Source of the DNA: Pantoea latae
GTDB taxonomy: Bacteria; Pseudomonadota; Gammaproteobacteria; Enterobacterales; Enterobacteriaceae
Length of the DNA: 64,000 bases
Direction: 5' to 3'
NCBI RefSeq assembly: GCF_002077695.1
Contig: NZ_MWUE01000003.1
Coordinates: 124,001-188,000 of the forward strand
The notes under the pieces are model-generated. The model searched no databases. It was given only the letters and a program-made list of their open reading frames with translations, and was not told the origin of the DNA. The translations under genes were made by a program, and so were the position numbers. Positions 8,601 to 18,780 of this stretch are shown here, in pieces (the first letter of the stretch is position 1; each line of letters begins with the position of its first letter).

Positions 8601-10628
8601 ATGATGAATCCACCTGCAAGTGAAAAGGACAGAATTAACCCCGTGGTGTTCTACACCTCCGCCGGACTGATTCTGACGTTTTCACTGGTGACGATTTTCT
8701 ACAGCGAGCTGGCAGCCGCCTGGATCCAGGCGACGGTGAACTGGGTATCGTCGACGTTTGGCTGGTATTACATGCTGGCCGCCACGCTTTACATCGTGTT
8801 CGTGTTGTTTATGGCCTGTTCGCGCTTCGGCGCCATCAAGCTGGGGCCGGAGCAGTCAAAGCCGGAGTTCAGCCTGCTGAGCTGGTCCGCCATGCTGTTC
8901 GCCGCCGGGATCGGCATCGATCTGATGTTTTTCTCGGTGGCCGAGCCGGTGACCCAGTATATGCAGCCGCCGGAAGGGGCGGGGCAGACCATTGAAGCCG
9001 CGCGCCAGGCGATGGTCTGGACGCTGTTCCACTATGGCCTGACCGGCTGGTCGATGTATGCGCTGATGGGCATCGCGCTGGGCTACTTCAGCTACCGCTA
9101 CAACCTGCCGCTGACGATCCGCTCGGCGCTCTATCCGATCTTCGGCAAGCGCATCAACGGGCCGATTGGTCATACCGTCGATATCGCGGCGGTGGTCGGC
9201 ACCATCTTCGGCATCGCCACTACGCTCGGCATCGGCGTGGTGCAGCTCAACTACGGCCTGAAAGTGCTGTTCGATATTCCTGAAGGGCTGGGGGCGCAAA
9301 CCGCGCTGATCGTGCTGTCGGTGATCATCGCCACCATCTCCGTCACCTCGGGCGTCGATAAAGGCATCCGCATTCTCTCTGAGCTGAACGTGGCGCTGGC
9401 CCTCGGCCTGATCCTCTTTGTGCTCTTTTTCGGCAAAACCGATTTTCTGCTTAACGCGCTGGTGCTTAACGTCGGCGACTATATCCATCGCTTTATGGGC
9501 ATGACGCTTAATACCTTCGCCTTCGATCGTCCCACGCAGTGGATGAACAGCTGGACGCTCTTTTTCTGGGCCTGGTGGGTCGCCTGGTCGCCGTTTGTCG
9601 GCCTGTTCCTGGCGCGTATCTCGCGCGGCCGCACCATCCGCGAGTTCGTGCTCGGCACGCTGATCATTCCTTTTACCTTTACGCTGCTGTGGCTGTCGGT
9701 GTTCGGCAACGCCGCGCTGTATGAGATCCTGCACGGTGACGCTGGCTTTGCGCAGGAGGTGATGGCCCATGCGGAGCGTGGCTTCTATCTGCTGCTGGAG
9801 CAGTATCCCGCGTTTAAGCTGAGCGCCTCGGTGGCGACCATTACCGGCATGCTGTTCTACGTCACCTCGGCGGATTCCGGCTCGCTGGTGTTGGGCAACT
9901 TCACCTCGAAGCTGAAGGATATCAACAGCGACGCGCCGAACTGGCTGCGCATCTTCTGGTCAGTGGCTATCGGCGTGCTGACGCTCGGCATGCTGATGAC
10001 CAACGGCATCTCGGCGCTGCAAAACGCCACGGTGATTATGGGCCTGCCGTTTAGCTTTGTGATCTTCTTTATTATGGCGGGGCTCTATAAGTCGCTGAAG
10101 GTGGAAGACTACCGCCGCGCCAGCGCCAGCCGCGACACCGCGCCTTACCTCGCCACCAGCAGCGACCGACTGAGCTGGAAAAAGCGCCTGTCGCGCCTGA
10201 TGAACTATCCGGGATCGCGCTATACCCAGCAGATGATGGAGCAGGTGATCTTTCCGGCGATGCAGGAGGTGGCGAAAGAGCTGGAGTTGCGCGGCGGCCG
10301 CGTCACGCTGGAGCGGCTCGACAGCGAAGAGAGCGCGCTGGGCTACATTGACCTGCGCGTCAACCTGGGCGAGGAGCAGGACTTTGTCTATCAGGTCTGG
10401 CCGCAGCAGTATTCGGTGCCGGGCTTTACCTACCGCGCGCGCAGCGGAAAATCGACCTACTACCGGCTGGAAACCTTCCTGCTGGAGGGGAGTCAGGGCA
10501 ACGATTTGATGGACTACAGCAAGGAGCAGGTGATTATCGACATTCTCGATCAGTACGAGCGTCACCTTAACTTTATCCATCTGCATCGCGAAGCGCCGGG
10601 CAGCAATATCACCTTCCCGAGCGTGTAG
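8601..10628 (+). CDS. betT: High-affinity choline transporter (BCCT)
   Basis: Inner-membrane betaine/choline/carnitine transporter, 675 residues, with about 12 membrane segments and a long cytoplasmic C-terminal domain from about residue 500. The tryptophan-rich BCCT signature (WTLFFWAWWVAWSPFVG) is present near residue 315. AGAGG lies before tandem ATG codons at 8601 and 8604. It is divergent from betIBA and completes the osmoprotectant pathway. Confidence 0.95.
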   Translation: MMNPPASEKDRINPVVFYTSAGLILTFSLVTIFYSELAAAWIQATVNWVSSTFGWYYMLAATLYIVFVLFMACSRFGAIKLGPEQSKPEFSLLSWSAMLFAAGIGIDLMFFSVAEPVTQYMQPPEGAGQTIEAARQAMVWTLFHYGLTGWSMYALMGIALGYFSYRYNLPLTIRSALYPIFGKRINGPIGHTVDIAAVVGTIFGIATTLGIGVVQLNYGLKVLFDIPEGLGAQTALIVLSVIIATISVTSGVDKGIRILSELNVALALGLILFVLFFGKTDFLLNALVLNVGDYIHRFMGMTLNTFAFDRPTQWMNSWTLFFWAWWVAWSPFVGLFLARISRGRTIREFVLGTLIIPFTFTLLWLSVFGNAALYEILHGDAGFAQEVMAHAERGFYLLLEQYPAFKLSASVATITGMLFYVTSADSGSLVLGNFTSKLKDINSDAPNWLRIFWSVAIGVLTLGMLMTNGISALQNATVIMGLPFSFVIFFIMAGLYKSLKVEDYRRASASRDTAPYLATSSDRLSWKKRLSRLMNYPGSRYTQQMMEQVIFPAMQEVAKELELRGGRVTLERLDSEESALGYIDLRVNLGEEQDFVYQVWPQQYSVPGFTYRARSGKSTYYRLETFLLEGSQGNDLMDYSKEQVIIDILDQYERHLNFIHLHREAPGSNITFPSV

Positions 10629-10636
10629 CAGTGAAA

Positions 10637-10659
10637 GCGGGCCAGCCAGGCTGGCCCGC
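10637..10659. terminator. Bidirectional hairpin between betT and the DJ-1 gene
   Basis: Eleven complementary bases on each side (GCGGGCCAGCC / GGCTGGCCCGC) around one base. It sits between two convergent stop codons. It lacks a long T tract, so termination strength is uncertain. Confidence 0.6.
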
Positions 10660-10661
10660 AG

Positions 10662-11246
10662 TTATTTACCCAGACGATCGCTGCGCCAGCGGTCGTAATA
10701 GATATGTTCCGCCTGGAAGTCCGCCGCGCCCGCTTTGCCGGTAAGACGCAGCGCCAGCTGCAGCGCGAAATCGAACGCCACGCCCAGCCCTCTGCCGCTC
10801 AGCAGATTGCCATCCTCCACCACGTCCGCCATCACATAGTCGCCGTCATCGTAATGCATCCATAGCTCGCCGGAGCAGGTGTAGCGCCGTCCTTTCAGCA
10901 GCCCGTTGCCCGCCAGCACGCGCGCCGCCGCCGAGCAGATGGGCGCAATCACTTTGCCCGCGTCATCGTGGCGCCGGATAAAGGCCGTCACCGCCGGGCT
11001 GGCGGCCAGGTTGACCGTGCCTTCCGGGCCGCCGGGAATAATCACCGCGTCGAACAGCGTCGAGGGCAGCTCTTCCAGCAGCGCATCGGCGAGGGTGACC
11101 ACGCCGTGGTAGCTGACCACCTGATTATGGGGATGGCAGGCGACGGTGGTGACCACCACGCCCAGTCGGCTCAGTATATCGAGGGTGATAAAGGCTTCCG
11201 CTTCTTCAAAGCCTGGCGCCAGCAGTAGGGCAGCTTTCTTTGACAT
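10662..11246 (-). CDS. DJ-1/PfpI family protein
   Basis: A 194-residue protein of the YajL/DJ-1 branch, with the nucleophile elbow PICSAA (cysteine near 104) and the GG-rich strand IIPGGPEG. Family members act in glyoxal or protein-damage repair; the role here is not certain. I start it at the ATG at 11246 because GGAG precedes it; an upstream in-frame start adds five residues. It stands alone, with a long inverted repeat in its upstream region. Confidence 0.85.
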   Translation of the reverse strand: MSKKAALLLAPGFEEAEAFITLDILSRLGVVVTTVACHPHNQVVSYHGVVTLADALLEELPSTLFDAVIIPGGPEGTVNLAASPAVTAFIRRHDDAGKVIAPICSAAARVLAGNGLLKGRRYTCSGELWMHYDDGDYVMADVVEDGNLLSGRGLGVAFDFALQLALRLTGKAGAADFQAEHIYYDRWRSDRLGK

Positions 11247-11271
11247 CGTCTCTCCTTGCATCTGTCAGGGG

Positions 11272-11319
11272 ATAACATGATAAAAAAAATAAAACAGCGT
11301 TTCATTTATATCATGTTAT
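11272..11319. promoter_or_regulatory. Long inverted repeat upstream of the DJ-1 gene
   Basis: ATAACATGATA (11272-11282) and TATCATGTTAT (11309-11319) form perfect 11-bp arms around 26 AT-rich bases. This could be a pair of operator half-sites or a hairpin. It lies just before the DJ-1 gene and after the stop of dadX. Confidence 0.45.
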
Positions 11320-11379
11320 TCCGCCATTCGCAGTCGATACGCGCGATCGGACGCCAGAGCAAATAAACAGATTGTGGCG

Positions 11380-12477
11380 TTAGCCACGCATCCTTACCTC
11401 CAGGTTCTGGTCAGTGACAACAGGCACCCGCGGCGCCAGCGCGCTCAATAACTCATAGCCCAGCGTACCGGCAGCGCGAGCGACATCATCAACGGGTAGC
11501 GCCGCTCCCCAGAGTTCGACCGGGCTGCCAATGCCGGCAGCAGGACAGGGGGTAAGATCAACGGCAAGCATATCCATAGAAACGGTGCCAACAATTGCTG
11601 TTTTGACGCCATCTACCAGCACCGGCGTGCCGCCTGGAGCATGACGTGGATAACCATCCGCATACCCGCAGGCGACAATCCCGATACGCTGTGAGCCTGC
11701 TGCGCAATAGCGACCGCCATAGCCGACCCGATCGCCTGGCTGTAACGGCTGCACGGCAATAATCTGACTCGACAAGCGCATGACCGGCTTCAGCCCCGTA
11801 TCAGCAATATCCTGCCAGCGACCGCTGGGGGAGGCGCCATAGAGCACAATGCCGGGCCGCACCCAGTCAGCGTGCGTCTGAGGATGCCAGAGCGTCGCTG
11901 CGGAGTTAGCCAGGCAGTGTGACAGCGGCATTTCAGCGCCCAGCGCGTTGATCAACGCCATGGGCGCTGCGACACCCGTTTCGCTGTCAGCGCTGGCGAA
12001 ATGGGTCATCAGCGTAATGTCGCCAATATTTGAACTGGCGCTGGCTTCAAGCCACGCGGCATGCAGCCGATCGGGCGCAAAGCCGAGGCGGTTCATCCCG
12101 GAGTTGACCTTAAGATAGATATCGATCGGTCGCCGCAGACGGGCATTAACGATAGCAGCCAGCTGCCAGAAGCTATGCACCGCCGTCGTCAGCTGATACT
12201 GCTCGATAAGCGCGAGATCATCAGGTTCGAAAAACCCTTCCAGCAGCAAAATCGGGCCTTGCCAGCCCAGTTCACGCAGGCGGATCGCTTCATTAAAGTC
12301 GAGCAAGGCAAAGCCATCGCTGTTCTGTAATGCAGGGAAAACGTTAGCGATGCCATGCCCGTAGGCGTTGGCTTTAACGACCGACCAGATCCGCGCCCGG
12401 CCTGCTTTTTGACGTATCAACCCCAGGTTATGCCGCAGAGCGGCAAGAGAAATTTCAGCTTGAACAGGACGTGGCAC
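11380..12477 (-). CDS. dadX: Catabolic alanine racemase
   Basis: PLP enzyme that interconverts L- and D-alanine, about 365 residues. The PLP lysine segment [10 protein letters not shown] is near residue 35 and the catalytic tyrosine lies in the C-terminal domain. The sequence follows E. coli DadX closely as I recall it. I place the start at the GTG at 12477, since AGGGAG precedes it at good spacing and the product then begins like DadX; a TTG at 12498, directly after the dadA stop, is the alternative. It is the last gene of the aminotransferase operon. Confidence 0.93.
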   Translation of the reverse strand: MPRPVQAEISLAALRHNLGLIRQKAGRARIWSVVKANAYGHGIANVFPALQNSDGFALLDFNEAIRLRELGWQGPILLLEGFFEPDDLALIEQYQLTTAVHSFWQLAAIVNARLRRPIDIYLKVNSGMNRLGFAPDRLHAAWLEASASSNIGDITLMTHFASADSETGVAAPMALINALGAEMPLSHCLANSAATLWHPQTHADWVRPGIVLYGASPSGRWQDIADTGLKPVMRLSSQIIAVQPLQPGDRVGYGGRYCAAGSQRIGIVACGYADGYPRHAPGGTPVLVDGVKTAIVGTVSMDMLAVDLTPCPAAGIGSPVELWGAALPVDDVARAAGTLGYELLSALAPRVPVVTDQNLEVRMRG

Positions 12478-12498
12478 AGGTGCTCCCTGATTTATCAA

Positions 12499-13794
12499 TT
12501 AGCGGGTTTCGACGACCGGATCGTTAAACGTAAGGCTGGACATGCCCTGATAGCGCATCACAGAGAGATCGCTAAACGGAATAGCCGGCGTGGTGCCCGA
12601 GATCAGATCGGCGATCAGCTGCCCTGAACCACAGGCCATTGTCCAGCCAAGGGTGCCATGTCCGGTATTGAGATAGAGATTTTTGAAGCGCGTGGCGCCA
12701 ACAAGTGGCGTTCCATCAGGCGTCATTGGCCGCAATCCGGTCCAGAAGGTGGCGCTGGCGAGATTGCCTGCGCCAGGGTAGAGATCGTTGACGACCATCT
12801 CAAGCGTTTGTCGCCGCCGGTTTTTCAGCCGAGTATCGAAACCGACAATTTCCGCCATGCCCCCTACGCGAATGCGATCGTCAAAGCGGGTGACCGCCAC
12901 TTTATAGGTTTCATCAAGGATGGTGGAGGCTGGCGATTTGGACTCATCCGCAATCGGGATCGTCAGCGAATAGCCTTTTAAGGGATAGACGGGAATGGAA
13001 ACCAGACCGGCTAACAGTTGGGTTGAATAAGAACCCAGCGCCACGATATAGCGGTCTCCCGTGATGACGCGCTCGCCGCATTTGACGCCGATAATACGAT
13101 CGTTATCTTCAATTAACCGTTCGACGTTGAGGTTATAGATAAAGGTAACACCTGCATCGGCCGCCAGCTGCGCCAGCCTCTTCGTGAACATCTGACAGTC
13201 GCCGGTTTCATCATTAGGCAGACGTAATCCGCCCGTTAACTTATGGGCGGAGCCAGCAAGCGCCGGCTCTGCCTGCATCAGCTGATGAGGCTCCAGCAGT
13301 TCGTAAGGTACGCCGGCCTGTTGCAATACGGCAATATCCTGCGCCGCGTGCGCAAACTGCGCCTCGCTGCGAAACAGTTGTAAGGTGCCGCCCTGACGCT
13401 CGTGGTAGTGAATACCGGTATCGCGCCGTAACGCGCGCAGGCAGTCGCGGCTGTATTCCGCAATGCGAACCATACGCGCTTTATTGACGGCATAGTGCTG
13501 TTCGTCGCAGTTTTTCAGCATCTGCCACATCCACTGCAGCTGAAACAGGGAGCCATCTGGACGAAGCGCCAGCGGCGCATGCTTCTGGAACATCCACTTC
13601 ACCGCCTTAAGCGGAATACCCGGTGCGGCCCAGGGCGTGGCATAGCCAGGCGAAATCTGACCGGCATTTCCCGCGCTGGTTTCCTCGGCGGCGGCGGCCT
13701 GACGATCAACCACAATGACCTCATGTCCTGCTTTGGCGAGATACCATGCGCTGGTTACGCCGACCACGCCGCTACCCAAAATGACTATTTTCAT
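12499..13794 (-). CDS. dadA: D-amino acid dehydrogenase small subunit
   Basis: FAD enzyme at the inner membrane that deaminates D-alanine to pyruvate and passes electrons to quinone. At 431 residues it matches E. coli DadA in length and in most of its sequence as I recall it. The FAD site GSGVVG lies at 7-12 and the segment [17 protein letters not shown] is intact. dadX follows at once. Unlike the E. coli arrangement, it sits behind aminotransferase and semialdehyde dehydrogenase genes. Confidence 0.95.
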   Translation of the reverse strand: MKIVILGSGVVGVTSAWYLAKAGHEVIVVDRQAAAAEETSAGNAGQISPGYATPWAAPGIPLKAVKWMFQKHAPLALRPDGSLFQLQWMWQMLKNCDEQHYAVNKARMVRIAEYSRDCLRALRRDTGIHYHERQGGTLQLFRSEAQFAHAAQDIAVLQQAGVPYELLEPHQLMQAEPALAGSAHKLTGGLRLPNDETGDCQMFTKRLAQLAADAGVTFIYNLNVERLIEDNDRIIGVKCGERVITGDRYIVALGSYSTQLLAGLVSIPVYPLKGYSLTIPIADESKSPASTILDETYKVAVTRFDDRIRVGGMAEIVGFDTRLKNRRRQTLEMVVNDLYPGAGNLASATFWTGLRPMTPDGTPLVGATRFKNLYLNTGHGTLGWTMACGSGQLIADLISGTTPAIPFSDLSVMRYQGMSSLTFNDPVVETR

Positions 13795-13841
13795 CTGGCA
13801 ATCTCCATCAGCGTCGTGGCCGCAGGGCAGCCACGACGAGC

Positions 13842-15338
13842 TCAGCTATTACTGGGGAAAGCGAACTGTGCCGTTTCCTGAGAGGTCTGTTTCGGCCAGC
13901 GCTGGGTAATGGTTTTACGGCGGGTGTAGAAGCGGACGCCATCCGGGCCGTAAGCATGCAGGTCGCCGAACAGGGAACGCTTCCAGCCGCCAAAACTGTG
14001 GAAGGCGACAGGCACCGGCAGGGGCACGTTGACGCCTACCATGCCTACCTCGATCTCATTGCCAAAGGTGCGTGCCGCTTCACCGTCGCGCGTGAAGATG
14101 CAGGTGCCGTTGCCATATTCATGCTGGTTAATCAGCGTAATGGCTTCACTAAGCGTGCCGACGCGAACCACGCACAGCACCGGCCCAAAGATCTCTTCTT
14201 TATAAATGCGCATGTCTGGCGTGACGCGATCAAACAGGCATCCGCCCAGGAAGTAGCCGTTTTCATGTCCGGCTACGCGCAGCGTGCGTCCGTCAATCAC
14301 CAGTTCAGCGCCTGAGGCAACGCCGTCATCAATGTAGCCAGCGACTTTTTCTTTGTGCGCCGCGGTGACCAGCGGCCCCATATCCAGACCACAGACGGTG
14401 CCAGCACCCACCTTCAGCGCGCTGATTTTAGGCGACAGCCTGTTGACCAGGGCGTCAGCGACGGCATCGCCTACGCATACCGCAACCGATATCGCCATGC
14501 AGCGCTCTCCGCATGAGCCATAGGCGGCGCCCATCAGCGCGCTGACCGCATTATCAAGATCGGCATCGGGCATAACGACTGCATGATTTTTCGCGCCGCC
14601 CAGCGCCTGTACGCGTTTACCGCGGCGGGTGCCTTCGCGGTAAATATATTCTGCGACCGGCGTAGAGCCGACAAAACTGATCGCCTTAACCTCGTCGCTT
14701 TCAATCAGCGCATCTACCGCTTCCTTATCGCCGTTGACCACATTCAGCACGCCAGCCGGTAGACCCGCCTGCTGAAAAAGAGAGGCGATCAACAGCGTAG
14801 AGCTGGGATCGCGCTCAGAGGGTTTCAGCACAAAGGTGTTGCCGCAGGCTATCGCCAGCGGATACATCCATAGCGGCACCATCGCGGGAAAGTTAAATGG
14901 CGTAATGCCCGCCACCACGCCGACGGCATGAAAGTCGCTCCAGGAATCGATGCCGGGCCCCGCATTGCGGCTATATTCGCCTTTCAACAGCTCGGGGGCG
15001 GCGCTGGCATACTCTACGTTCTCAATTCCGCGCTTTAGCTCACCCGCCGCGTCTTCCAGCGTTTTGCCATGCTCTTCGCTAATAAGCTGCACAATCTCTT
15101 TTTCGTGCGCTTCAAGCAGCTGCTTAAAGCGAAACAGCACCTGCGCGCGCTTCGCTGGCGGCAGATCGCGCCAGGCGGGCAGCGCAGCGCTGGCAGCGGC
15201 GATTGCCTCCTGAACCGTGGCGGCGCTGGCCAGTTCCACCTGCCGTATCGCTTCGCCGGTAGAGGGATTGAAGACGCTGGCGGTTCGGCCGTCAGGTTTA
15301 CGCATGTGGCCGTTAATCAGATGGGTAATGATGGTCAT
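13842..15338 (-). CDS. mmsA: CoA-acylating (methyl)malonate-semialdehyde dehydrogenase
   Basis: Aldehyde dehydrogenase of the MmsA/IolA branch, 498 residues, which turns malonate or methylmalonate semialdehyde into acetyl-CoA or propionyl-CoA. The catalytic cysteine lies in [11 protein letters not shown] and the segment [14 protein letters not shown] is typical. The start at 15338 ([10 protein letters not shown]) has GAGG upstream; 53 further open codons upstream belong to the aminotransferase region. It lies 13 bp after the aminotransferase gene, which supplies its probable substrate. Confidence 0.92.
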   Translation of the reverse strand: MTIITHLINGHMRKPDGRTASVFNPSTGEAIRQVELASAATVQEAIAAASAALPAWRDLPPAKRAQVLFRFKQLLEAHEKEIVQLISEEHGKTLEDAAGELKRGIENVEYASAAPELLKGEYSRNAGPGIDSWSDFHAVGVVAGITPFNFPAMVPLWMYPLAIACGNTFVLKPSERDPSSTLLIASLFQQAGLPAGVLNVVNGDKEAVDALIESDEVKAISFVGSTPVAEYIYREGTRRGKRVQALGGAKNHAVVMPDADLDNAVSALMGAAYGSCGERCMAISVAVCVGDAVADALVNRLSPKISALKVGAGTVCGLDMGPLVTAAHKEKVAGYIDDGVASGAELVIDGRTLRVAGHENGYFLGGCLFDRVTPDMRIYKEEIFGPVLCVVRVGTLSEAITLINQHEYGNGTCIFTRDGEAARTFGNEIEVGMVGVNVPLPVPVAFHSFGGWKRSLFGDLHAYGPDGVRFYTRRKTITQRWPKQTSQETAQFAFPSNS

Positions 15339-15351
15339 GATGCTGCCTCGC

Positions 15352-16683
15352 TTAATTGATATGGTGCAGGGCGTCGCCCACGGCGTCGAACAAGCGATCC
15401 AGCTCGGCTGGCTGCGTGTTAAACATTGGACCGAACTGCAGCGTGTCGCCGCCAAACCGGACATAGAAGCCTGCTTTCCACAACGCCATACCCGCATCGA
15501 AAGGCCGGACGGTTGCGTCGCCGTCGCGCGCTGCCAGCTGAATGGCGCCTACCAGGCCGCAGTTACGGATGTCTACCACGTTCGGACAGTCGCGCAGCGC
15601 GTGGAGAGTGCGCTCAAAATGGGGTGCCAGTTCGGCGGATTGTGCAATCAGCGACTCGCTCTCAAGCAAATCAAGGGTGGCCAGGCCCGCGGCGCAGGCC
15701 ACAGGGTGAGCGGAGTAGGTGTAGCCATGCGCAAACTCCACGCTATGCTCCGGCAGCGGTTGGGACATAAAGGTGTGGTAGATTTCGCTGCTGGCGACCA
15801 CGCCGCCCAGCGGAATGGCGCCGTTTGTTATCTGTTTGGCGAAATTAAGGATATCCGGCGTGACGCCAAAATACTCCGCGCCGCTCCAGCAGCCCAGTCT
15901 GCCGAAGCCGGTAATGACCTCGTCAAATATCATCAGGATATTGTGCTGCGTACAGATCTCACGCAGGCGCTGCAGGTACCCCTGAGGAGGAATAATCGCG
16001 CCGGCGGAGCCTGAAAGCGGTTCAACGATCAGCGCCGCAATGTTTGAGGCGTCATGCAGCTCAATCAGCTTAAGCATTTCATCTGCCAGCGCCACGCCGC
16101 CCGTTTCAGCCTGTCCTCGGGTAAAGGGCAGGTCGGCCTGCAGCGTATGGGGAATGTGATCGACATCCATAAACTGGCCAAACATTTTACGATTACCGCC
16201 GATGCCACCCAGGCTGGTGCCGGCGATATTCACGCCGTGATAGCCACGCGCCCGGCCAATAAATTTGGTTTTCGCCGGCTGGCCTTTAATGCGCCAGTAG
16301 GCGCGCGCCATTTTTACTGCCGTGTCGGCCGACTCCGAGCCAGAGCCAGTAAAGAAAACATGATTCAGCTCGCCGGGCATATGGCTGGCAATCTTGTCGG
16401 CCAGCTGAAAAGAGAGTGCATGGCCGTACTGGAATCCGGGTGAATAGTCGAGCGTGCCGAGCTGTTTCGCGACGGCCTGCTGGATGTCGCTGCGCGTATG
16501 GCCCGCGCCGCAGGTCCACAGGCCAGACAGGCTGTCAAAAATCTGGCGGCCTTTATCGTCAGTAAGCCAGCGGCCTTCTGCCGCAACGATAAAGCGCGGG
16601 TCGCGCTGAAAATTACGGTTGGCGCTGAACGGCATCCAGTGAGCCTGTAAATTAAGTGATGCGGTGAGATGAGACCCAGACAT
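15352..16683 (-). CDS. bauA: Beta-alanine:pyruvate aminotransferase
   Basis: Class III PLP aminotransferase, 443 residues. The segment LMIFDEVITGFGRLG and the PLP lysine in FAKQITNGAIPLGG are present. The sequence reads like omega-amino-acid:pyruvate transaminases such as Pseudomonas BauA. It would convert beta-alanine plus pyruvate to malonate semialdehyde plus L-alanine. GGAGGAAA precedes the start. It leads the operon with mmsA, dadA and dadX, opposite a LysR regulator. Confidence 0.88.
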   Translation of the reverse strand: MSGSHLTASLNLQAHWMPFSANRNFQRDPRFIVAAEGRWLTDDKGRQIFDSLSGLWTCGAGHTRSDIQQAVAKQLGTLDYSPGFQYGHALSFQLADKIASHMPGELNHVFFTGSGSESADTAVKMARAYWRIKGQPAKTKFIGRARGYHGVNIAGTSLGGIGGNRKMFGQFMDVDHIPHTLQADLPFTRGQAETGGVALADEMLKLIELHDASNIAALIVEPLSGSAGAIIPPQGYLQRLREICTQHNILMIFDEVITGFGRLGCWSGAEYFGVTPDILNFAKQITNGAIPLGGVVASSEIYHTFMSQPLPEHSVEFAHGYTYSAHPVACAAGLATLDLLESESLIAQSAELAPHFERTLHALRDCPNVVDIRNCGLVGAIQLAARDGDATVRPFDAGMALWKAGFYVRFGGDTLQFGPMFNTQPAELDRLFDAVGDALHHIN

Positions 16684-16733
16684 AGCGTTTCCTCCTGACA
16701 GGTGTAAGGAGAGTTTGCAATTAAGTCATGGTT

Positions 16734-16759
16734 AAGTTAAATCCATATAAACTCAACTT
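16734..16759. promoter_or_regulatory. Possible LysR-type operator
   Basis: The 81-bp gap between the aminotransferase and the LysR gene holds AAGTT (16734-16738) and AACTT (16755-16759) as short inverted arms in an AT-rich stretch. Weak evidence; the position suits autoregulation. Confidence 0.3.
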
Positions 16760-16764
16760 CACTT

Positions 16765-17685
16765 ATGGAAAAACTCACCTATATGAAAAGCAAATCTCTG
16801 GCGCAGGTGACTGATTTTGACCTTAAGCTTTTGCGCATTTTCAAAACCGTGAGCGAGTGTGGCAGCTTTTCCGCTGCTGAAAGTCTGCTCGGCATTACCC
16901 GCTCCGCGATTAGCCTGAATATGAGCGATCTGGAAAAACGGCTGGGTATGCGACTCTGCCAGCGCGGCCGGGCGGGTTTTTCCCTGACGGATGAAGGACG
17001 CGAAATACTTCGCCACAGCGACAGTATGATGGCGGCGGTTGAAAATTTTCGTCAGCAGGTCAATCAAATGCATAAACAGCTGCGTGGCGAATTCAATATC
17101 GGAATAATTAATAATTTGGTCACGCAGCCGCAGATGAAAATCACCCATGCGCTCGATTCACTGCGTGCTAACGGGCCAGAAATACGCATTAACATCAGCA
17201 TGATGACGGCAGCGGAAATCGAGCGAGGACTCATGGATGGTCGCCTGCATGTTGGGGCGCTACCCTTAACATCACCTGTTTCCGGCCTGGAATACCGACA
17301 TCTTTATGGTGAAAAATCAAAACTTTACTGCAGTAGCAACCATCCTCTTTTTCTCGCAGAACACGAGCCAGATGATGAAGAGCTGTTGCAATATGACGCC
17401 ATCGCGCCCAGCTTTCGTATGACGGCAGAAGCGATAGGCATGCATCAAATGCTGCACTGCACTGCCACTGCCTCCGATCGGGAAGGCATTGCTTTTTTAA
17501 TTCTGACGGGACGCTTCATGGGCTTTCTGCCCGATCATTATGCCGCGCAATGGGTAGAGAAAAGTTTAATGCGTCCCGTGGCGCCGGAAAAAATGCAGTT
17601 CTCCAGCAATATCGGTATTGCCACCCGTAACGGCCGCCGGGCAAATGCCATCCTTGAAAAATTCCTTCAGTCGCTCGACCTCTAA
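16765..17685 (+). CDS. LysR-family regulator of the beta-alanine operon
   Basis: About 306 residues, with an N-terminal winged helix (FKTVSECGSFSAAESLL region, about 28-75) and a substrate-binding domain. It is divergent from the aminotransferase operon, the classic position for its regulator. The start is uncertain: the ATG at 16783 is an alternative, and neither has a strong ribosome binding site. Its gene is less GC-rich than the operon it faces. Confidence 0.87.
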   Translation: MEKLTYMKSKSLAQVTDFDLKLLRIFKTVSECGSFSAAESLLGITRSAISLNMSDLEKRLGMRLCQRGRAGFSLTDEGREILRHSDSMMAAVENFRQQVNQMHKQLRGEFNIGIINNLVTQPQMKITHALDSLRANGPEIRINISMMTAAEIERGLMDGRLHVGALPLTSPVSGLEYRHLYGEKSKLYCSSNHPLFLAEHEPDDEELLQYDAIAPSFRMTAEAIGMHQMLHCTATASDREGIAFLILTGRFMGFLPDHYAAQWVEKSLMRPVAPEKMQFSSNIGIATRNGRRANAILEKFLQSLDL

Positions 17686-17704
17686 ATTCCGCCACGCCTC
17701 TCTT

Positions 17705-17720
17705 TATGATGTCGATCACA
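17705..17720. promoter_or_regulatory. CRP-site candidate
   Basis: TATGA-N6-TCACA, one mismatch from the CRP consensus. It is centred about 57 bp before the -35 box at 17770. A better site stands in the same place before the PQQ dehydrogenase gene (28263). Confidence 0.45.
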
Positions 17721-17769
17721 TGCATCTGTGGATCGACGTCAAAGTTTGATCATAAGTAAACCATATTGG

Positions 17770-17799
17770 TTGACTTTGTTAATTTCGTGCTTCTATTCT
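17770..17799 (+). promoter_or_regulatory. Promoter of the hydroxyproline-type operon
   Basis: TTGACT (17770-17775), 18 bases, then TATTCT (17794-17799). Both hexamers and the spacing are identical to those at 28326-28355. Confidence 0.6.
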
Positions 17800-17802
17800 C
17801 CG

Positions 17803-17822
17803 AGTTGTTAATGCATACAACT
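17803..17822. promoter_or_regulatory. GntR operator candidate at the start point
   Basis: AGTTGT-N8-ACAACT dyad containing TGCATACAA (17812-17820), the reverse complement of TTGTATGCA found at 28367. The shape resembles the TTGTATACAA sites of FCD-type GntR repressors. It lies just after the -10 box, so binding would repress. The GntR protein encoded at 25778 is the natural candidate. Confidence 0.5.
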
Positions 17823-17890
17823 TTGCACACAAACGGGTAGCATACCCAACCGTTCCTGTTCGCAACATCAACGTCTGGACGAGGTTTGTT

Positions 17891-18724
17891 ATGGTCAGTG
17901 TTCATTTTTCCGCTCTCAAAAAAATCAGCTGCTGTCTGGCGCTAAGCAGTGCGCTGCTGGCATCGGTCACCTCCGCTCAGGCTGCTGATAATTTCTGGCA
18001 GGCCATTCAGCAAAAAGGGGTATTGCGCTGCGGCGCTGCGCCGGCTGCGCCCTATGTCATGCGCGATCCAAAAACCCAGCAGTACAGCGGTTATTTTGCC
18101 GAGCTGTGCCGGGATTTTGCTCAGAATGTGTTGAAAGTAAAAGTGCAGTTCGTCGATGCCAGCTGGGACACGCTGGTAGCGGGACTGCAAAGCGACAAGT
18201 GGGATCTGGCGATGGCGCTGAATCAGACGCCAGAACGCGCGCTGGCGATCGGCTTCTCCTCGCCGGCACAGGATTACCAGATCTCTTTTCTGGTGAATAA
18301 GCAGAACCCGAAAGTTAACGGCCTGGGCAGCAAGATTACCGACTATGACAAAGAAGAGGTGACCTTCGCCGTGATGTCGGGCACCGCGCAGGACAAAGCG
18401 CTCAGCGCCGTCATCAAAAAGGGCAAAATCATGCGCATGCCGGGAAATGATGAGAGTCGTTTAGCCCTGATGGCACGGCGTGCAGATGTACTGGTCGATG
18501 CCAGCGATACCAACCATCTTTTTGCGCTGGCCAATCCCGACTGGGCGAAAGAAGTGCTCCCCACACCGGCGCTGGCTAAGCAGGGCGTTTCATTCGGCGT
18601 ACCGCGTTCTGTTTCAGAAGCCGATCTGGATGTGCTTAATATCTATTTAAGCCAGCGTCGCGCCACGGGCGAGATCGACAGGCTGGTGAATCAGGCGTCT
18701 GCACAGGCCAACGCGGCGAAATAA
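17891..18724 (+). CDS. Amino-acid ABC transporter binding protein
   Basis: Periplasmic solute-binding protein family 3, 277 residues, with a signal peptide (hydrophobic core, cleavage near SAQAA around residue 31). It is the first gene of a four-gene importer set followed by catabolic enzymes. GACGAGG precedes the start. The operon context suggests hydroxyproline or a related imino acid as ligand; the sequence alone does not show it. Confidence 0.9.
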   Translation: MVSVHFSALKKISCCLALSSALLASVTSAQAADNFWQAIQQKGVLRCGAAPAAPYVMRDPKTQQYSGYFAELCRDFAQNVLKVKVQFVDASWDTLVAGLQSDKWDLAMALNQTPERALAIGFSSPAQDYQISFLVNKQNPKVNGLGSKITDYDKEEVTFAVMSGTAQDKALSAVIKKGKIMRMPGNDESRLALMARRADVLVDASDTNHLFALANPDWAKEVLPTPALAKQGVSFGVPRSVSEADLDVLNIYLSQRRATGEIDRLVNQASAQANAAK

Positions 18725-18780
18725 AACCCGACTTCACTTATCTACTCGTGTGCATTTCGCACGCAGCGGAGGAAACCATT

